This document shows, one piece after another, positions 10,977 to 22,075 of a DNA stretch of 64,000 bases. Position numbers and translations under genes: made by a program. The stretch is from contig NZ_JADWMY010000010.1 in NCBI RefSeq assembly GCF_015767275.1, positions 62,001 through 126,000 on the forward strand, in the 5' to 3' direction. Under the pieces are notes generated by a model, which was not told the origin of the DNA, did no database searches, and was given only the letters and a program-made list of their open reading frames with translations. Source of the stretch: Herbaspirillum sp. AP02 (GTDB lineage Bacteria > Pseudomonadota > Gammaproteobacteria > Burkholderiales > Burkholderiaceae_D). Within the stretch, counting starts at the first letter, position 1. Each line of letters starts with the position of its first letter.

Positions 10977-12377
10977 TTACAGCGAGCGCACATCCACGAA
11001 GTGACCGGCGATGCCGGCCGCTGCGGCCATGGCCGGGCTCACCAGATGGGTACGGCCTCCGGCGCCCTGGCGACCTTCGAAGTTGCGGTTCGAGGTCGAG
11101 GCGCAGCGTTCGCCCGGTTCCAGGCGGTCGGCGTTCATGGCCAGGCACATGGAGCAACCCGGTTCGCGCCATTCGAAACCGGCGTCGCGGAAGATCTTGT
11201 CCAGGCCTTCGCGCTCGGCCTGTTCCTTGACCAGGCCGGAGCCCGGCACCACCATCGCCAGCTTGACGTTGGAGGCGCGGAACTTGCCACGCACCACCTT
11301 GGCGGCTTCGCGCAGGTCTTCAATGCGGGAATTGGTACAGGAACCGATGAAGACCTTGTCGATGCGGATATCCTCGATCGGGGTGTTGGGCTTCAGGGCC
11401 ATGTAGGCCAGCGCCTTTTCCATGCCGTCGCGCTTGGTCGCATCCTTTTCCTTGTCCGGATCGGGAACGCGGGCGTCGACCGCCACCACCATCTCGGGCG
11501 AGGTGCCCCAGGTGACTTGCGGCTTGATGTCGGCGGCATTGAGCGTGACGACCATGTCGAACTTGGCGCCCGGGTCGGAATGCAGGCCGCGCCAGTAGCT
11601 GACAGCGCGCTCCCAGTGCGGACCAGAGGGCGAGAACGGACGACCCTTGAGGTAATTCATCGTGGTGTCGTCGAAGGCCACCATGCCGGCGCGGGCGCCG
11701 GCTTCGATGGCCATGTTGCAGACCGTCATGCGGCCTTCCATGGACAGCGAACGGATGGTCGAACCGGCGAATTCGATGGCATAGCCGGTACCGCCTGCGG
11801 TACCGATCTTGCCGATGATGGCCAGCACGATGTCCTTGGCGGTCACGCCGGCCGGCAGCGCACCGTCGACCTGCACCAGCATGGACTTGGACTTGCGCGC
11901 CAGCAGCGTCTGCGTGGCCAGCACGTGTTCCACTTCGGAGGTGCCGATGCCATGGGCCAGCGCGGCGAAGGCGCCATGGGTGGAGGTGTGCGAGTCACCG
12001 CAGACCACCGTCATGCCCGGCAGCGTGGCACCCTGCTCGGGGCCGATCACGTGCACGATGCCCTGGCGCTTGTCGTTCATGCCGAAGTAGGTCAGGCTGT
12101 ATTGCTTGGCGTTGTCGTCCAGCGTCTCCACCTGCAGGCGCGAGATGGGATCGGCGATGCCGTGGGCGCGGTCGGTGGTGGGGACGTTGTGGTCCGCCAC
12201 CATCAGGTTGGCCGAATTGCGCCAGGGTTGGCGACCGGCTAGCTTGAGGCCTTCGAAGGCTTGCGGGCTGGTCACTTCGTGGAGCAGGTGGCGGTCGATA
12301 TACAGGATGGCGGTACCGTCATCTTCCGTATGAACGACGTGCGACTCCCAGAGTTTGTCGTAAAGCGTCTTGAGCAT
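10977..12377 (-). CDS. leuC: 3-isopropylmalate dehydratase large subunit
   Basis: LeuC is the [4Fe-4S] aconitase-type subunit of isopropylmalate isomerase. The 466-residue protein begins [15 protein letters not shown], the conserved family start. The open frame extends 68 codons further upstream, but that part is unrelated to LeuC. Iron-sulfur ligands are seen in GSCTNSR and GCSMCLAMN. Substrate-binding segments include [32 protein letters not shown]. It is the first leu gene and lies downstream of a terminated M48 gene, so its promoter should be in 12378-12547, where a CATAAT-type -10 candidate (complement of 12433-12438) was noticed. Confidence 0.96.
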   Translation of the reverse strand: MLKTLYDKLWESHVVHTEDDGTAILYIDRHLLHEVTSPQAFEGLKLAGRQPWRNSANLMVADHNVPTTDRAHGIADPISRLQVETLDDNAKQYSLTYFGMNDKRQGIVHVIGPEQGATLPGMTVVCGDSHTSTHGAFAALAHGIGTSEVEHVLATQTLLARKSKSMLVQVDGALPAGVTAKDIVLAIIGKIGTAGGTGYAIEFAGSTIRSLSMEGRMTVCNMAIEAGARAGMVAFDDTTMNYLKGRPFSPSGPHWERAVSYWRGLHSDPGAKFDMVVTLNAADIKPQVTWGTSPEMVVAVDARVPDPDKEKDATKRDGMEKALAYMALKPNTPIEDIRIDKVFIGSCTNSRIEDLREAAKVVRGKFRASNVKLAMVVPGSGLVKEQAEREGLDKIFRDAGFEWREPGCSMCLAMNADRLEPGERCASTSNRNFEGRQGAGGRTHLVSPAMAAAAGIAGHFVDVRSL

Positions 12378-12543
12378 GTTGCAGTCCGGCGAAAACTGAA
12401 AAAGGGGTGCTGATCGGGAAAAATAGCTTTTGATTATGCCATAAAGCGACAGGTCTGACCTCCCCGCCGTGTTTTCCGCCGCGTCGCCACAACAGGCAAT
12501 AATGCTGCAAAGCAGCAGAAAAAGCGCAGAAGTTGCGGCACAC

Positions 12544-12590
12544 ATGAAAAATCCGGCATTTCCCCATCCCGCCGGGGCCATGCCGGATTT
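12544..12590 (-). terminator. Intrinsic terminator after the M48 peptidase gene
   Basis: A perfect 11-bp stem AAATCCGGCAT (12549-12559 with 12580-12590) is followed on the minus strand by TTTTTC. It lies 25 nt past the peptidase stop and insulates leuC. Confidence 0.85.
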
Positions 12591-12614
12591 CGATACCGCA
12601 GGCGGCGCCGACGC

Positions 12615-13436
12615 TCAGCGCTTGCGCGTCTGCTGGTAGAGCGGATCGACGCGCTGCGCGTAGACCGTCAGATCGGCGATGCGCTCGCTGCTGGAGGGGT
12701 GGGTGGACATGAACTTCATCGGCTCTTCGCCCCCCAGGCTGGCCATCTTCTGCCACAGCGTGACCGCCGCCTTGGGATCGTAACCGCCCCGCGCCGCCAG
12801 CTCCACGCCGATGCGATCGGCCTCGGTCTCGTTGGCGCGCGAGTTGGGCAAGCCCATCAGGCCCATGTAGAGATACTGGCCGCCCTGCTTGCCCACGTCG
12901 CCCAGCCCCAGCAGGGCCGCGCCAATGGAAATGGCCGAATTGGCCACTACCTGCTGCGAGGCGCGCTCGCGGGCATGCTCGCGCAGGGCATGGGCGATCT
13001 CGTGCCCCATCACGGCAGCCAGTTCATCGTCGGTGATCTTGAGCTTGTCGATCAGGCCGGTATAGACCGCGATCTTGCCCCCGGGCATGCACCAGGCATT
13101 GGTTTCGTCCGAGCTCAGGACATTGACTTCCCAGTTCCACTTCAGCGCATCGGGGCGGAACACCCCGGTCTGCGGGATCAGGCGATTGGCAATGGCGCGC
13201 ACCCGCTGCACCTGCGCGGCGTTGCGGTTGAGCAGGCCCTTTCCCTTGGCCTCGGCCAGTACCTGCGCATATTCCTTGCTGGATGCCGCTTCCATCTCGG
13301 CCGAGGACACCAGCATCTGCTGCTTGCGCTCGATGCCGACGGTACCGCCCTGGGTGGTCTGGACTGTCTCGCAAGCCACCAGGCCCACCAGGGCTGCGGC
13401 CAGCAGACTGTTCTTGATGATAGGTTTGAGTTTCAT
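12615..13436 (-). CDS. M48-family metallopeptidase lipoprotein
   Basis: This is a zinc-dependent endopeptidase of the LoiP/YcaL type, likely anchored to the inner face of the outer membrane. From the chosen ATG (complement of 13434-13436, preceded by GGAGGCGGGA) the protein has 273 residues. It starts with a lipoprotein signal with lipobox LVAC and lipidation Cys22. The catalytic HEIAH is at 145-149 and the third zinc ligand is the Glu in NETEADRIG. The longer frame to 13490 has no better ribosome site and would bury the signal peptide. It is a single-gene unit between two terminators. Substrate is unknown; protein quality control of outer-membrane proteins is the usual role of the family. 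Confidence 0.88.
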   Translation of the reverse strand: MKLKPIIKNSLLAAALVGLVACETVQTTQGGTVGIERKQQMLVSSAEMEAASSKEYAQVLAEAKGKGLLNRNAAQVQRVRAIANRLIPQTGVFRPDALKWNWEVNVLSSDETNAWCMPGGKIAVYTGLIDKLKITDDELAAVMGHEIAHALREHARERASQQVVANSAISIGAALLGLGDVGKQGGQYLYMGLMGLPNSRANETEADRIGVELAARGGYDPKAAVTLWQKMASLGGEEPMKFMSTHPSSSERIADLTVYAQRVDPLYQQTRKR

Positions 13437-13548
13437 TCCCGCCTCCATTGAATAATTGATCTGATTCCGGGTCAGCCGGCCGGGAGGCATGCCGCCACCC
13501 GCCAGCCATGAGCGGCTTCGACCCGACCGGCCGCAAATTGTTTCAGGC

Positions 13549-13586
13549 AGGAAAAAGCCGGCGACCGCTTGCGCGATGGCCGGCTT
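13549..13586 (-). terminator. Intrinsic terminator after aroC
   Basis: An 8-bp stem AAGCCGGC (13555-13562 with 13579-13586) is followed by TTTTTCC on the minus strand, 20 nt past the aroC stop. Confidence 0.8.
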
Positions 13587-13605
13587 GCGCTCGGTCCTGC
13601 CCGGT

Positions 13606-14694
13606 TCAGCGCAGCGCCGGTGTATCGACCTTCACATCACCGCACTGGGCGCGGTTGCGCAAGGCGTGGTCCATCAGCACCAGCGCCAGCATGGCTTCGG
13701 CGATGGGGGTGGCGCGGATGCCCACGCAGGGGTCATGGCGACCGAAGGTTTCCACCGCAATCGGCTGGCCGTTCTTGTCGATGGACGGGCGCGGCGTGCG
13801 GATGCTGGAGGTGGGCTTGATGGCAATCGAGGCCGTGATGTCCTGGCCGGTCGAAATACCGCCCAGGATGCCGCCGGCGTTGTTGCCGACGAAGCCTTCC
13901 GGCGTGAGCGCGTCGCCGTGCTCGGAACCCTTCTGCACCACCGAACGGAAGCCGGCGCCGATTTCCACGCCCTTGACGGCGTTGATCCCCATCAGGGCAA
14001 AAGCAATCTCGGCATCCAGCTTGTCATACAGCGGCTCACCCAGGCCGACCGGCACGTTCTGCGCCACCACGTCGATGCGCGCACCGATGGAGTCGCCGTC
14101 CTTGCGCAGGGCATCCATGTAGTCTTCCAGGCGCCCGATGATGCTGGCGTTGGCGGCGAAGAAGGGATTGTGGGGCACATGCTCCCAGGATTCGAAGGGG
14201 ATCGCGATTTCGCCCAGCTGGCTCATGCAGCCCTTGAAGGTGGTGCCGTACTTCTCGAACAACCACTTCTTGGCGATGGCCGCCGCCCCCACCACCGGCG
14301 CGGTCAGGCGCGCCGAGGAACGGCCACCGCCGCGGGGATCGCGAATGCCGTACTTGTGCCAGTAGGTGTAGTCGGCATGGCCGGGACGGAAGGTATCGAG
14401 GATATTGCCGTAGTCCTTGCTGCGCTGGTCCTGGTTGCGGATCAACAGCGCAATGGGCGTACCGGTGGTCTTGCCTTCATAGACGCCGGAGAGGATCTCG
14501 ACGGTATCGGGCTCCTGGCGCTGGGTCACGTGGCGCGAGGTGCCGGGACGGCGACGATCCAGTTCCGGCTGGATATCGGCTTCCGACAGCGTCATGCCCG
14601 GCGGGCAGCCATCGATCACGCAGCCGATGGCCGGGCCGTGGGATTCGCCGAAGGTGGTGACGGTGAAGAGCGTGCCGAAGGTATTGCCGGACAT
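13606..14694 (-). CDS. aroC: Chorismate synthase
   Basis: AroC converts 5-enolpyruvylshikimate 3-phosphate to chorismate, using reduced FMN. The 362-residue protein starts [33 protein letters not shown], the standard signature. It also has [13 protein letters not shown] around the FMN/phosphate site and the C-terminal [14 protein letters not shown]. Length is typical. It stands downstream of the LplT-PlsC gene on the same strand after 88 nt and ends at its own terminator. Confidence 0.97.
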   Translation of the reverse strand: MSGNTFGTLFTVTTFGESHGPAIGCVIDGCPPGMTLSEADIQPELDRRRPGTSRHVTQRQEPDTVEILSGVYEGKTTGTPIALLIRNQDQRSKDYGNILDTFRPGHADYTYWHKYGIRDPRGGGRSSARLTAPVVGAAAIAKKWLFEKYGTTFKGCMSQLGEIAIPFESWEHVPHNPFFAANASIIGRLEDYMDALRKDGDSIGARIDVVAQNVPVGLGEPLYDKLDAEIAFALMGINAVKGVEIGAGFRSVVQKGSEHGDALTPEGFVGNNAGGILGGISTGQDITASIAIKPTSSIRTPRPSIDKNGQPIAVETFGRHDPCVGIRATPIAEAMLALVLMDHALRNRAQCGDVKVDTPALR

Positions 14695-14782
14695 GATGGG
14701 ATTCGCGCAAAAGGGGAGAAAGACGCGATTTTACCAGCCCCGGGCGCCGCCGACGAGCCACGGCGCCCTCCCCGTCTGGCGA

Positions 14783-16678
14783 CTACTTCCAGTCGCCGCG
14801 CAAGGCCTGCACCTTTTCCTGCAGCAGCTCGGGGCTGACCTGCTCGGCCGCGATAGGCTCGCCGACCACCAGTTCCAGCCGCGAGAACAGCCCGCGCCGG
14901 AAGGTGCGCGTGACCGGATTGCTGGGATCGCGCGAGAACAGGCTGCCCCACAGGCCGCGCAAGGCCAGTGGCACCACCGGCACCGGGCTGCGGTCGATGA
15001 TCTTCTGCACGCCGCCCCGGAAGGGGTTGAGCTCGCCATCACGCGTCAGTTTTCCCTCCGGGAAGATGCACACCAGTTCACCTTCGTGCAAGGCCTGGGC
15101 GATGTCGACGAAGGCCTTCTCGGTCAGCCAGGGATCGGCCTTGACCGGCGCAATCGGGATCGCCCGCACATTGCGGAACAACCAGGCCATCACCGGTATC
15201 CGGAAGATCTGGTAATCCATCACGAAGCGCACCGGGCGGGGGCTGGCCGCCATGATGGCAATGGCATCGACATAGCTCACATGGTTGCACACCAGCACCG
15301 CCGCGCCCTGGTCGGGAATGGCCTGGCCATTGACGATGCGCACCCGGTAGAAGGTATGGATCAGCAGCCAGGCCAGGAAGCGGATCAGGAACTCCGGCAC
15401 CAGCGAGAAGATGTAGACCGCCACCACGCCGTTCATGATGGCCGTGGCCAGGAAGATCTGCGGAATCGTCATCCCCGACTTCAGCATGACCATGGCCACC
15501 AGCGCCGACACCACCATGAACAGCGAATTCATGATGTTCATCCCGGCGATGGTGCGCGAGACGTGGGCCGGATCGCAGCGGGTCTGGATCAGCGCAAACA
15601 GCGGCACGATGTAGAGCCCGCCAAACAGGCCGATCCCCAGGCAATCACCGAGGATGCGCCAGCTGCCGCCATGCGCCAGGAAACCGCCCAGGTCCAGCAT
15701 CGCCGCCGGCGTCAAATAGGCCTGGCTGGCAAAGTACAGCTCCAGCCCGAAGACCGACAGGCCGATGGAGCCGAACGGCACCAGCCCGATTTCCACCTTG
15801 TGGCCCGACAGGCGCTCGCACAGCAGCGAACCCACGCCGATGCCCACCGAGAACACCGCCAGCAGCAGCACGAAGACACTATGGTCGCCATGCAGGTAGT
15901 TCTTCGCATAGACAGGGAATTGCGCCAGCATGATGGCGCCATAGAACCAGAACCAGGAATTGCCCAGCAGCGACAGGAACACCGGCCGGTTGCGGCGCGA
16001 GAAACCGAGGTTGCGCACCGTTTCCGTGAAGGGATTCCAGTTCACCCTCAGCTCCGGCGCCGGTGCCGGCGAGAGCGGAATGCGCAGGCTGGCCAGCCAG
16101 CCCAGCACGGCGATGCCGATGGTCACGCCGGCCACCATCTGCAAGCCCCAGGGCTTGTGCACCACCAGCACCGCGCCCAGGATTTCACCCAGCAGGATGC
16201 CGACGAAGGTCCCCATCTCGATCAGCCCATTGCCGCCGATCAGCTCCTCCCGCTTCAGCTGCTGTGGCAGGTAGGCGTACTTGACCGGCCCGAACAGGGT
16301 GGAATGGATGCCCATGCCGACCACGGCCGCAATCAGTAGCCACAGGTGGTGCGTCATCCAGCCATAGGCGGCGATACCCATGATGACGATTTCCAGCAGC
16401 TTCACGAAACGCGCCACGCGGCCCTTTTCCAGCTTGTCCGCCAACTGGCCGGAGGTGGCCGAGAACAGGAAGAACGGCAGGATGAACAAGCCCGGAATCA
16501 GGTTGTTGAGCAAACCCGGATCCATCTCGGTCCAGGACAGGGCGTCATAGGTGAGGATGGTCAGCAGTGCGGTCTTGAAGACATTGTCATTGAGCGCGCC
16601 CAGGAACTGGGTCCAGAAGAAGGGAGCGAAACGCCGTTGGGAAAAAAGCGCGAACTGGCTGTTCTTTTGCATGGGCAA
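14783..16678 (-). CDS. LplT-type lysophospholipid transporter fused to a PlsC-type acyltransferase
   Basis: This 631-residue protein joins two activities of lysophospholipid repair. Residues 1 to about 420 form a 12-helix MFS transporter of the LplT type (opening FWTQFLGALNDNVFKTALL, with FGPVKYAYLPQ typical of the family) that should flip lysophospholipids inwards. Residues from about 440 are a PlsC-type acyltransferase with the HX4D motif NHVSYVDA and the FPEGKLTRDG acceptor motif. In enterobacteria LplT works with the separate acyltransferase-synthetase Aas; here no acyl-ACP synthetase domain is present, so the acyl donor must come from elsewhere. Similar two-domain proteins are known in other proteobacteria. 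Start could be ATG 1 or the ATG two codons later. Confidence 0.87.
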   Translation of the reverse strand: MPMQKNSQFALFSQRRFAPFFWTQFLGALNDNVFKTALLTILTYDALSWTEMDPGLLNNLIPGLFILPFFLFSATSGQLADKLEKGRVARFVKLLEIVIMGIAAYGWMTHHLWLLIAAVVGMGIHSTLFGPVKYAYLPQQLKREELIGGNGLIEMGTFVGILLGEILGAVLVVHKPWGLQMVAGVTIGIAVLGWLASLRIPLSPAPAPELRVNWNPFTETVRNLGFSRRNRPVFLSLLGNSWFWFYGAIMLAQFPVYAKNYLHGDHSVFVLLLAVFSVGIGVGSLLCERLSGHKVEIGLVPFGSIGLSVFGLELYFASQAYLTPAAMLDLGGFLAHGGSWRILGDCLGIGLFGGLYIVPLFALIQTRCDPAHVSRTIAGMNIMNSLFMVVSALVAMVMLKSGMTIPQIFLATAIMNGVVAVYIFSLVPEFLIRFLAWLLIHTFYRVRIVNGQAIPDQGAAVLVCNHVSYVDAIAIMAASPRPVRFVMDYQIFRIPVMAWLFRNVRAIPIAPVKADPWLTEKAFVDIAQALHEGELVCIFPEGKLTRDGELNPFRGGVQKIIDRSPVPVVPLALRGLWGSLFSRDPSNPVTRTFRRGLFSRLELVVGEPIAAEQVSPELLQEKVQALRGDWK

Positions 16679-16747
16679 TCAGGTCAGGGGAAACGGAATG
16701 CGCAGCCTACGCAGGCCGGGCCGAAATGACAACAACCTCAATGGACA

Positions 16748-16773
16748 ATAAAAAACCGCTCCAGCAGGAACGG
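16748..16773 (-). terminator. Intrinsic terminator after the CBS-domain gene
   Basis: On the minus strand CCGTTCC pairs with GGAGCGG (16773-16767 with 16762-16756, one G-U pair) over a 4-nt loop and is followed by TTTTTTATTG. A second 8-bp hairpin (16785-16804) precedes it. Confidence 0.75.
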
Positions 16774-16847
16774 TCATGACCAGGCCGCCTGCGATGGCAG
16801 GCGGTGCCGGCGAATGCAGCAACAAATACCGCGCCGAACGGCAGCGC

Positions 16848-17309
16848 TCAGGCGTTGCCTTCGCGCTCTTCTTCCTCGGCCGGCCAGTCGCGGATGTAGG
16901 CCTTGAGCATCTTGTTCTCGAAACCTTGCGCATCCAGCACCGCCTTGGCCACGTCGTAGAAGGACATCACGCCCAGCACGGTGCGCGCTTCCATCACCGG
17001 CACGTAGCGTGCATGCTTTTCCAGCATGATGCGGCGTACTTCGTTGAGGTCGGTATCAGGGGTGACCGTGATGGGTGCGTCGTTCATGTGCTTGCGCACA
17101 GTCGAGCCACCCAGGGCACCGCCGTTCTTGTGCAGCGTCAGCAGCACTTCGCGGAAAGTCAGCATGCCGACCAGATCGCCATATTCCATGACCACCAGCG
17201 AACCGATGTCTTTCTCTGCCATCGCGGCGACCGCCTCCTGAATCGGGGTGTCCGGCGTGACGGTAAAGAGAATGTTGCCTTTGACCTTGAGGATTTCAGA
17301 GACTTTCAT
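16848..17309 (-). CDS. Two-CBS-domain protein
   Basis: The 153-residue protein consists of two CBS domains (about 5-60 and 75-135) and little else. Such stand-alone pairs bind adenosine-containing ligands and sense energy charge, but the partner is unknown. Visible signatures are the TPDTPIQEAVAAMAEKDIGSLVVM and TPDTDLNEVRRIMLEKHARYVPVME repeats. It stands alone, with a terminator downstream and a 276-nt divergent intergenic region upstream. No function beyond ligand sensing can be given. Confidence 0.85.
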   Translation of the reverse strand: MKVSEILKVKGNILFTVTPDTPIQEAVAAMAEKDIGSLVVMEYGDLVGMLTFREVLLTLHKNGGALGGSTVRKHMNDAPITVTPDTDLNEVRRIMLEKHARYVPVMEARTVLGVMSFYDVAKAVLDAQGFENKMLKAYIRDWPAEEEEREGNA

Positions 17310-17585
17310 GATGTCGTCCTAGTTGTATGAAGCTGTTTTGACTGTAGGCGATGCTGCCCGGAAAATCCAATTCATGGGGGCAACAGCATAACTGATCCTG
17401 GATGCCGCCGCTGGCGGGGCCGCGATGCATGCACATGGTACGGTCAAGCGCGCCCTTTGGGCAACCGGGAATCGCGCTGCTATGCAGTATTACCAGCGAT
17501 CATGTGAAGCTTGCTTCAGCACAAGGTTTGCATATGCACGCCGCGCTGACTAAGCTGGAAAAGTCAGGACCTTCTGGAGAAGCCC

Positions 17586-17906
17586 ATGGCCGCTACCCTG
17601 CCCGACCGTCACTACGCCAGCTTCAGCGAGTTCTATCCGACCTATCTCAGCGAGCACGCGCACCGGGTCAACCGGCAGTTGCACTTCCTGGGGTCGACGC
17701 TGGCGCTGCTGAGCCTGTTGCTGCTGCTCATCACCCACCAGTGGTGGTGGCTGGCGGTGGCCCTGTTCTGCGGTTACGGCTTTGCCTGGGTCGGCCATTT
17801 CATGGTGGAGAAGAACCAGCCCGCCACTTTCCGCCATCCCCTGTATTCCTTCATGGGTGACTGGGTCATGTACTGGCAGATGCTGACCGGGCAGGTCTCG
17901 TTCTGA
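17586..17906 (+). CDS. Mpo1-like (DUF962) small membrane protein
   Basis: The 106-residue protein has two central hydrophobic helices (about 33-49 and 52-70). It also has conserved histidines of the Mpo1/DUF962 family: His25 and His33 in EHAHRVNRQLHF, and His in GHFMVEKNQPATFRHP. The yeast member is an Fe(II) 2-hydroxy fatty acid dioxygenase; bacterial roles are mostly untested. The start is supported by GGAGAAG eight bases upstream. It ends 4 nt from the convergent YihY gene. Confidence 0.82.
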   Translation: MAATLPDRHYASFSEFYPTYLSEHAHRVNRQLHFLGSTLALLSLLLLLITHQWWWLAVALFCGYGFAWVGHFMVEKNQPATFRHPLYSFMGDWVMYWQMLTGQVSF

Positions 17907-17910
17907 GCCC

Positions 17911-19293
17911 TCAGCGCTCCCACATGCGGCGCCGCTCATCGAGCGGCACGGCGGCATAGGGCATGGCAGCCACGGTGCTCTGCGCCTGCGGGTCCGCGCT
18001 GGTAACGCCTGCGGGGCTGCAGTAGTCATCCAGCGATTGGCCGAGCACGCCGTCGATGGCGTCTTCCACCCGCCTCACCAGAGCCTCCTCGTCACCGGCC
18101 TGCACCAGCACGGCCGGATCGAACACGAACAGCCGATACACCTGCGCCAGCCGGATCGTGCTGGGGTTGGCCACCAGCGTCCAGCGGTCCATGTCATCTG
18201 TGATGCGGCGATTCCAACCGGTGCGGCGACTGGTCTCCGGCTTGACCGAGGCCACCCAGCCTTCTTCACTCATCCGGCTCAGCAACTGCTGCAATTCGCC
18301 CAGCCCCAGCCGGGTGGCGCGACGCACCTCATCCATGCTCACCACCGCCGACTCCACGCCCACGCGGGCGGCATGGAGGAATTTCAGGACCTTCACCGCA
18401 TCGATGAACTCCGCCCCCGGCGAGGCCACATGCCACCAGCGCTCGTAGCGCACCACCGGCAGCGCCGCCGTCAGCAGCGCGCCGAACAGGGTGATCATCC
18501 ACATCATGTAGATCCACACCAGGAAGATCGGCAGCACCGCCACCGTGCCATAGACCATGGTGTAGGTCGGGAACTGCATGATGTAGACCGCAAACAGGCG
18601 CTTGGCGATTTCGAGGCCGACACCGGCCAGCAGGCCGCCGGCCAGGGCGTCGCGCCAGTCCACGGTCTGGTTGGGTACGGTGCTGTAGAGCAGCGTATAG
18701 GCCAGCGTCGAAAACATCAGCGAAACCAGCGTATAGAAGCTCGCGCCCAGCCACGGCAGGCTCTTGACCGCACCGCCGGTGGCACTGGAGAGATAGGAGG
18801 TCACGCTGATGGACACCCCGATCAGCAGCGGCCCCAGGGTGATGATGGCCCAGTACACCAGCACCCGCTGCACCAGCGGCCGCGACTTCTTGACCCGCCA
18901 GATCTGGTTGAACACGCTCTCGATGGTGGACATGGTCAGCACCGAGGTCAGGATCAGCACCACCCCGCCCACCGCCGAGATGCGCGCCGACTTGGCCGCG
19001 AACTGGTTCAGGTAGCCCAGGATGGTATTGGCCACCCCCTTGGGCATGAGGTTCTCGACGAAATAGGCTTCCAGCGAAGCACGGAAGGTCGAGAACAGCG
19101 GGAAGGCCGTAAACAGCGCCAGCGCGATGGTCAGCACCGGCACCAGCGAGAGGATGGTGGTAAACGTCAGGCTGCCGGCCACCTGGGGCAGGCGATCCTC
19201 GCGCAGTCGCCGGCCGGCGAAGCGCAACAGATCGCTCAACTGTTCTCGGGACAGACCACGCATACGGGAAAAGGGAAAACGCAAAGAGGGCAT
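17911..19293 (-). CDS. YihY/BrkB (UPF0761) family membrane protein
   Basis: An integral membrane protein with about six helices in the first 300 residues, formerly called RNase BN or BrkB. Recognisable segments are FAGRRLREDRLPQVAGSLTFTTILSLVPVLTIAL and the NQIWRVKKSR loop. The tail after about residue 290 is soluble and contains a winged-helix-like stretch (DEVRRATRLGLGELQQLLSRMSEEGWV). The start used is the ATG at 19293 (460 residues); an ATG at 19263 or the far end of the open frame at 19428 are alternatives, none with a clear ribosome site. Function is unknown; the nuclease annotation was shown for E. coli to belong to another gene. Confidence 0.82.
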   Translation of the reverse strand: MPSLRFPFSRMRGLSREQLSDLLRFAGRRLREDRLPQVAGSLTFTTILSLVPVLTIALALFTAFPLFSTFRASLEAYFVENLMPKGVANTILGYLNQFAAKSARISAVGGVVLILTSVLTMSTIESVFNQIWRVKKSRPLVQRVLVYWAIITLGPLLIGVSISVTSYLSSATGGAVKSLPWLGASFYTLVSLMFSTLAYTLLYSTVPNQTVDWRDALAGGLLAGVGLEIAKRLFAVYIMQFPTYTMVYGTVAVLPIFLVWIYMMWMITLFGALLTAALPVVRYERWWHVASPGAEFIDAVKVLKFLHAARVGVESAVVSMDEVRRATRLGLGELQQLLSRMSEEGWVASVKPETSRRTGWNRRITDDMDRWTLVANPSTIRLAQVYRLFVFDPAVLVQAGDEEALVRRVEDAIDGVLGQSLDDYCSPAGVTSADPQAQSTVAAMPYAAVPLDERRRMWER

Positions 19294-19456
19294 CGGTTCG
19301 ACTTCATGGGGTGACGGCAAGCAACAGCGCCGCACCCGGGTTCTTTCCCGCCGCCAGGCGGCAGGATGACAAGTTTGGCGATTATCGCCCAAGCCGCTGG
19401 CAAAATCCCGCAAAAATCGAAACCGCATCCCAAAGTTGCAGTTATGACCTCAATGA

Positions 19457-20571
<1,115 letters not shown>

Positions 20572-20637
20572 TCTTTGCCAGCGCAATCTCCTGATTCGAT
20601 ACCACGCGTCGCCCCCCGGCGGCGCGCACCTGTTGCC

Positions 20638-22059
20638 ATGACCGACGCCACCACCACTGAATTCCTCGACGCCTGCCGCGCCGCCATCGGCGCCGCCCAC
20701 GTCCTCACCGACGCCGCCGACACGGCTGGCTACCTGACCGACCAGCGCGGCCGCTACACCGGCCGCGCCCTGGCCGTGCTGCGTCCGGCCGATACCGGCG
20801 AGGTGGCGGCCCTCGTCAAGCTGTGCGCGCACTACGCGGTGCCACTGGTACCGCAGGGCGGTAACACCGGCCTGGTACTGGGCAGCGTGCCGGACCAGCA
20901 GGGCAATGCGGTGCTGCTGTCGCTGCGGCGGCTCAACCGCATCCGCGCCGTCGACCCGATCAACAATACGATGACCGTGGAAGCCGGCTGCGTGCTGCAG
21001 CACCTGCAGGAGCAGGCCACCGCCGTGGGGCGCCTGTTCCCGCTGTCGCTGGCGGCCGAGGGCAGTTGCACCATCGGCGGCAACCTCTCCACCAATGCCG
21101 GCGGCACCGGCGTGCTGCGCTATGGCAATACCCGCGAGCTGTGCCTGGGCCTGGAAGTGGTCACCGCCGAGGGCGAGGTGATGAGCAGCCTGAAGGGCTT
21201 GCGCAAGGACAATACCGGTTACGACCTGCGCGACCTGTTCATCGGTGCCGAGGGTACGCTGGGCGTCATCACCGCCGCCGTGGTCAAGCTCTTCCCGCAA
21301 CCGCTGGCCCAGGTGACGGCACTGGTGGCGCTGGACACCCCGGCCCAGGCCCTGCAACTGCTGCAACTGGCGCAGTCGCGCTGTGCTTCTGCATTGACCG
21401 GCTTCGAACTGATGTCGGACTTCTGCCTGCAGCTGGTCTGCAAGCACTTCCCCGAGCAGCGTCTGCCCTTTGCCCAGCGGCATGCGCAATATGTCCTGCT
21501 GGAACTGTCGGACAGCGAATCGGAAGAGCACGCCCGCGCCCTCTTCGAAAGCGTCATCGGCGAGGCCCTGGAACAGGCCCTGGCCAACGATGCCGTGATC
21601 GCCGCCTCGCTGGCGCAGTCGCGGGCGCTGTGGCAATTGCGTGAAAGCATCTCGATGGCGCAGGCGCACGAGGGCAAGAACATCAAGCACGACATCTCGG
21701 TGCCGATCTCGCGCATCGCCGACTTCATCGCCACCACCGACGTGCTGGTGCAGCAGGCCGCGCCGGACTGCCGCATGGTGACCTTCGGCCACCTGGGCGA
21801 TGGCAACCTGCACTACAACGTCTCGCCACCGGTGGGCGTGGCCGATAGCGCATTCCTCGGCCAGCAGTCGGCCATCAACCTGGTGGTGCATGACAGCGTG
21901 GACCGCTTCGGCGGCTCGATCTCGGCCGAACACGGACTGGGCGCGCTCAAGCGCGAGGAAATCCTGCGCTACAAGTCGCCGGTGGAATTGCGGCTCATGC
22001 GTGCCATCAAGCAGGCGCTGGACCCGCAGCAACTGATGAACCCGGGCAAGGTGCTATAG
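20638..22059 (+). CDS. FAD-linked D-2-hydroxy acid dehydrogenase, GlcD/D2HGDH type
   Basis: This 473-residue protein belongs to the FAD-binding type 4 family, which oxidises D-2-hydroxyacids such as D-lactate, glycolate or D-2-hydroxyglutarate. FAD-binding features are PQGGNTGLVLG (about 80) and AAEGSCTIGGNLSTNAGG (about 140). The C-terminal FAD-oxidase domain has the metal-site motif GHLGDGNLHYN and SAEHGLGALK. The substrate cannot be told from the sequence; the architecture is nearest D-2-hydroxyglutarate dehydrogenase. The ATG at 20638 is chosen because upstream in-frame codons are low-complexity. It follows the DUF2069 gene by 66 nt and may be in the same unit. Confidence 0.87.
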   Translation: MTDATTTEFLDACRAAIGAAHVLTDAADTAGYLTDQRGRYTGRALAVLRPADTGEVAALVKLCAHYAVPLVPQGGNTGLVLGSVPDQQGNAVLLSLRRLNRIRAVDPINNTMTVEAGCVLQHLQEQATAVGRLFPLSLAAEGSCTIGGNLSTNAGGTGVLRYGNTRELCLGLEVVTAEGEVMSSLKGLRKDNTGYDLRDLFIGAEGTLGVITAAVVKLFPQPLAQVTALVALDTPAQALQLLQLAQSRCASALTGFELMSDFCLQLVCKHFPEQRLPFAQRHAQYVLLELSDSESEEHARALFESVIGEALEQALANDAVIAASLAQSRALWQLRESISMAQAHEGKNIKHDISVPISRIADFIATTDVLVQQAAPDCRMVTFGHLGDGNLHYNVSPPVGVADSAFLGQQSAINLVVHDSVDRFGGSISAEHGLGALKREEILRYKSPVELRLMRAIKQALDPQQLMNPGKVL

Positions 22060-22075
22060 CCGCGCGGGAAGCCAA

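Noticed and set aside
12378..12581. 68-codon extension of leuC resembling a signal peptide
   Set aside because: LeuC is cytoplasmic and its family N-terminus begins at the ATG at 12377; the extension overlaps the intergenic terminator hairpin.
14540..16339. 599-codon plus-strand frame opposite the LplT-PlsC gene
   Set aside because: Composition is Gln/His/Arg-rich, as expected for the antisense of a membrane-protein gene; no start signal or homology.
17505..17518. Small palindrome TGAAGC-TT-GCTTCA upstream of the Mpo1-like gene
   Set aside because: Short, no regulator gene nearby and no T tract; could easily occur by chance.
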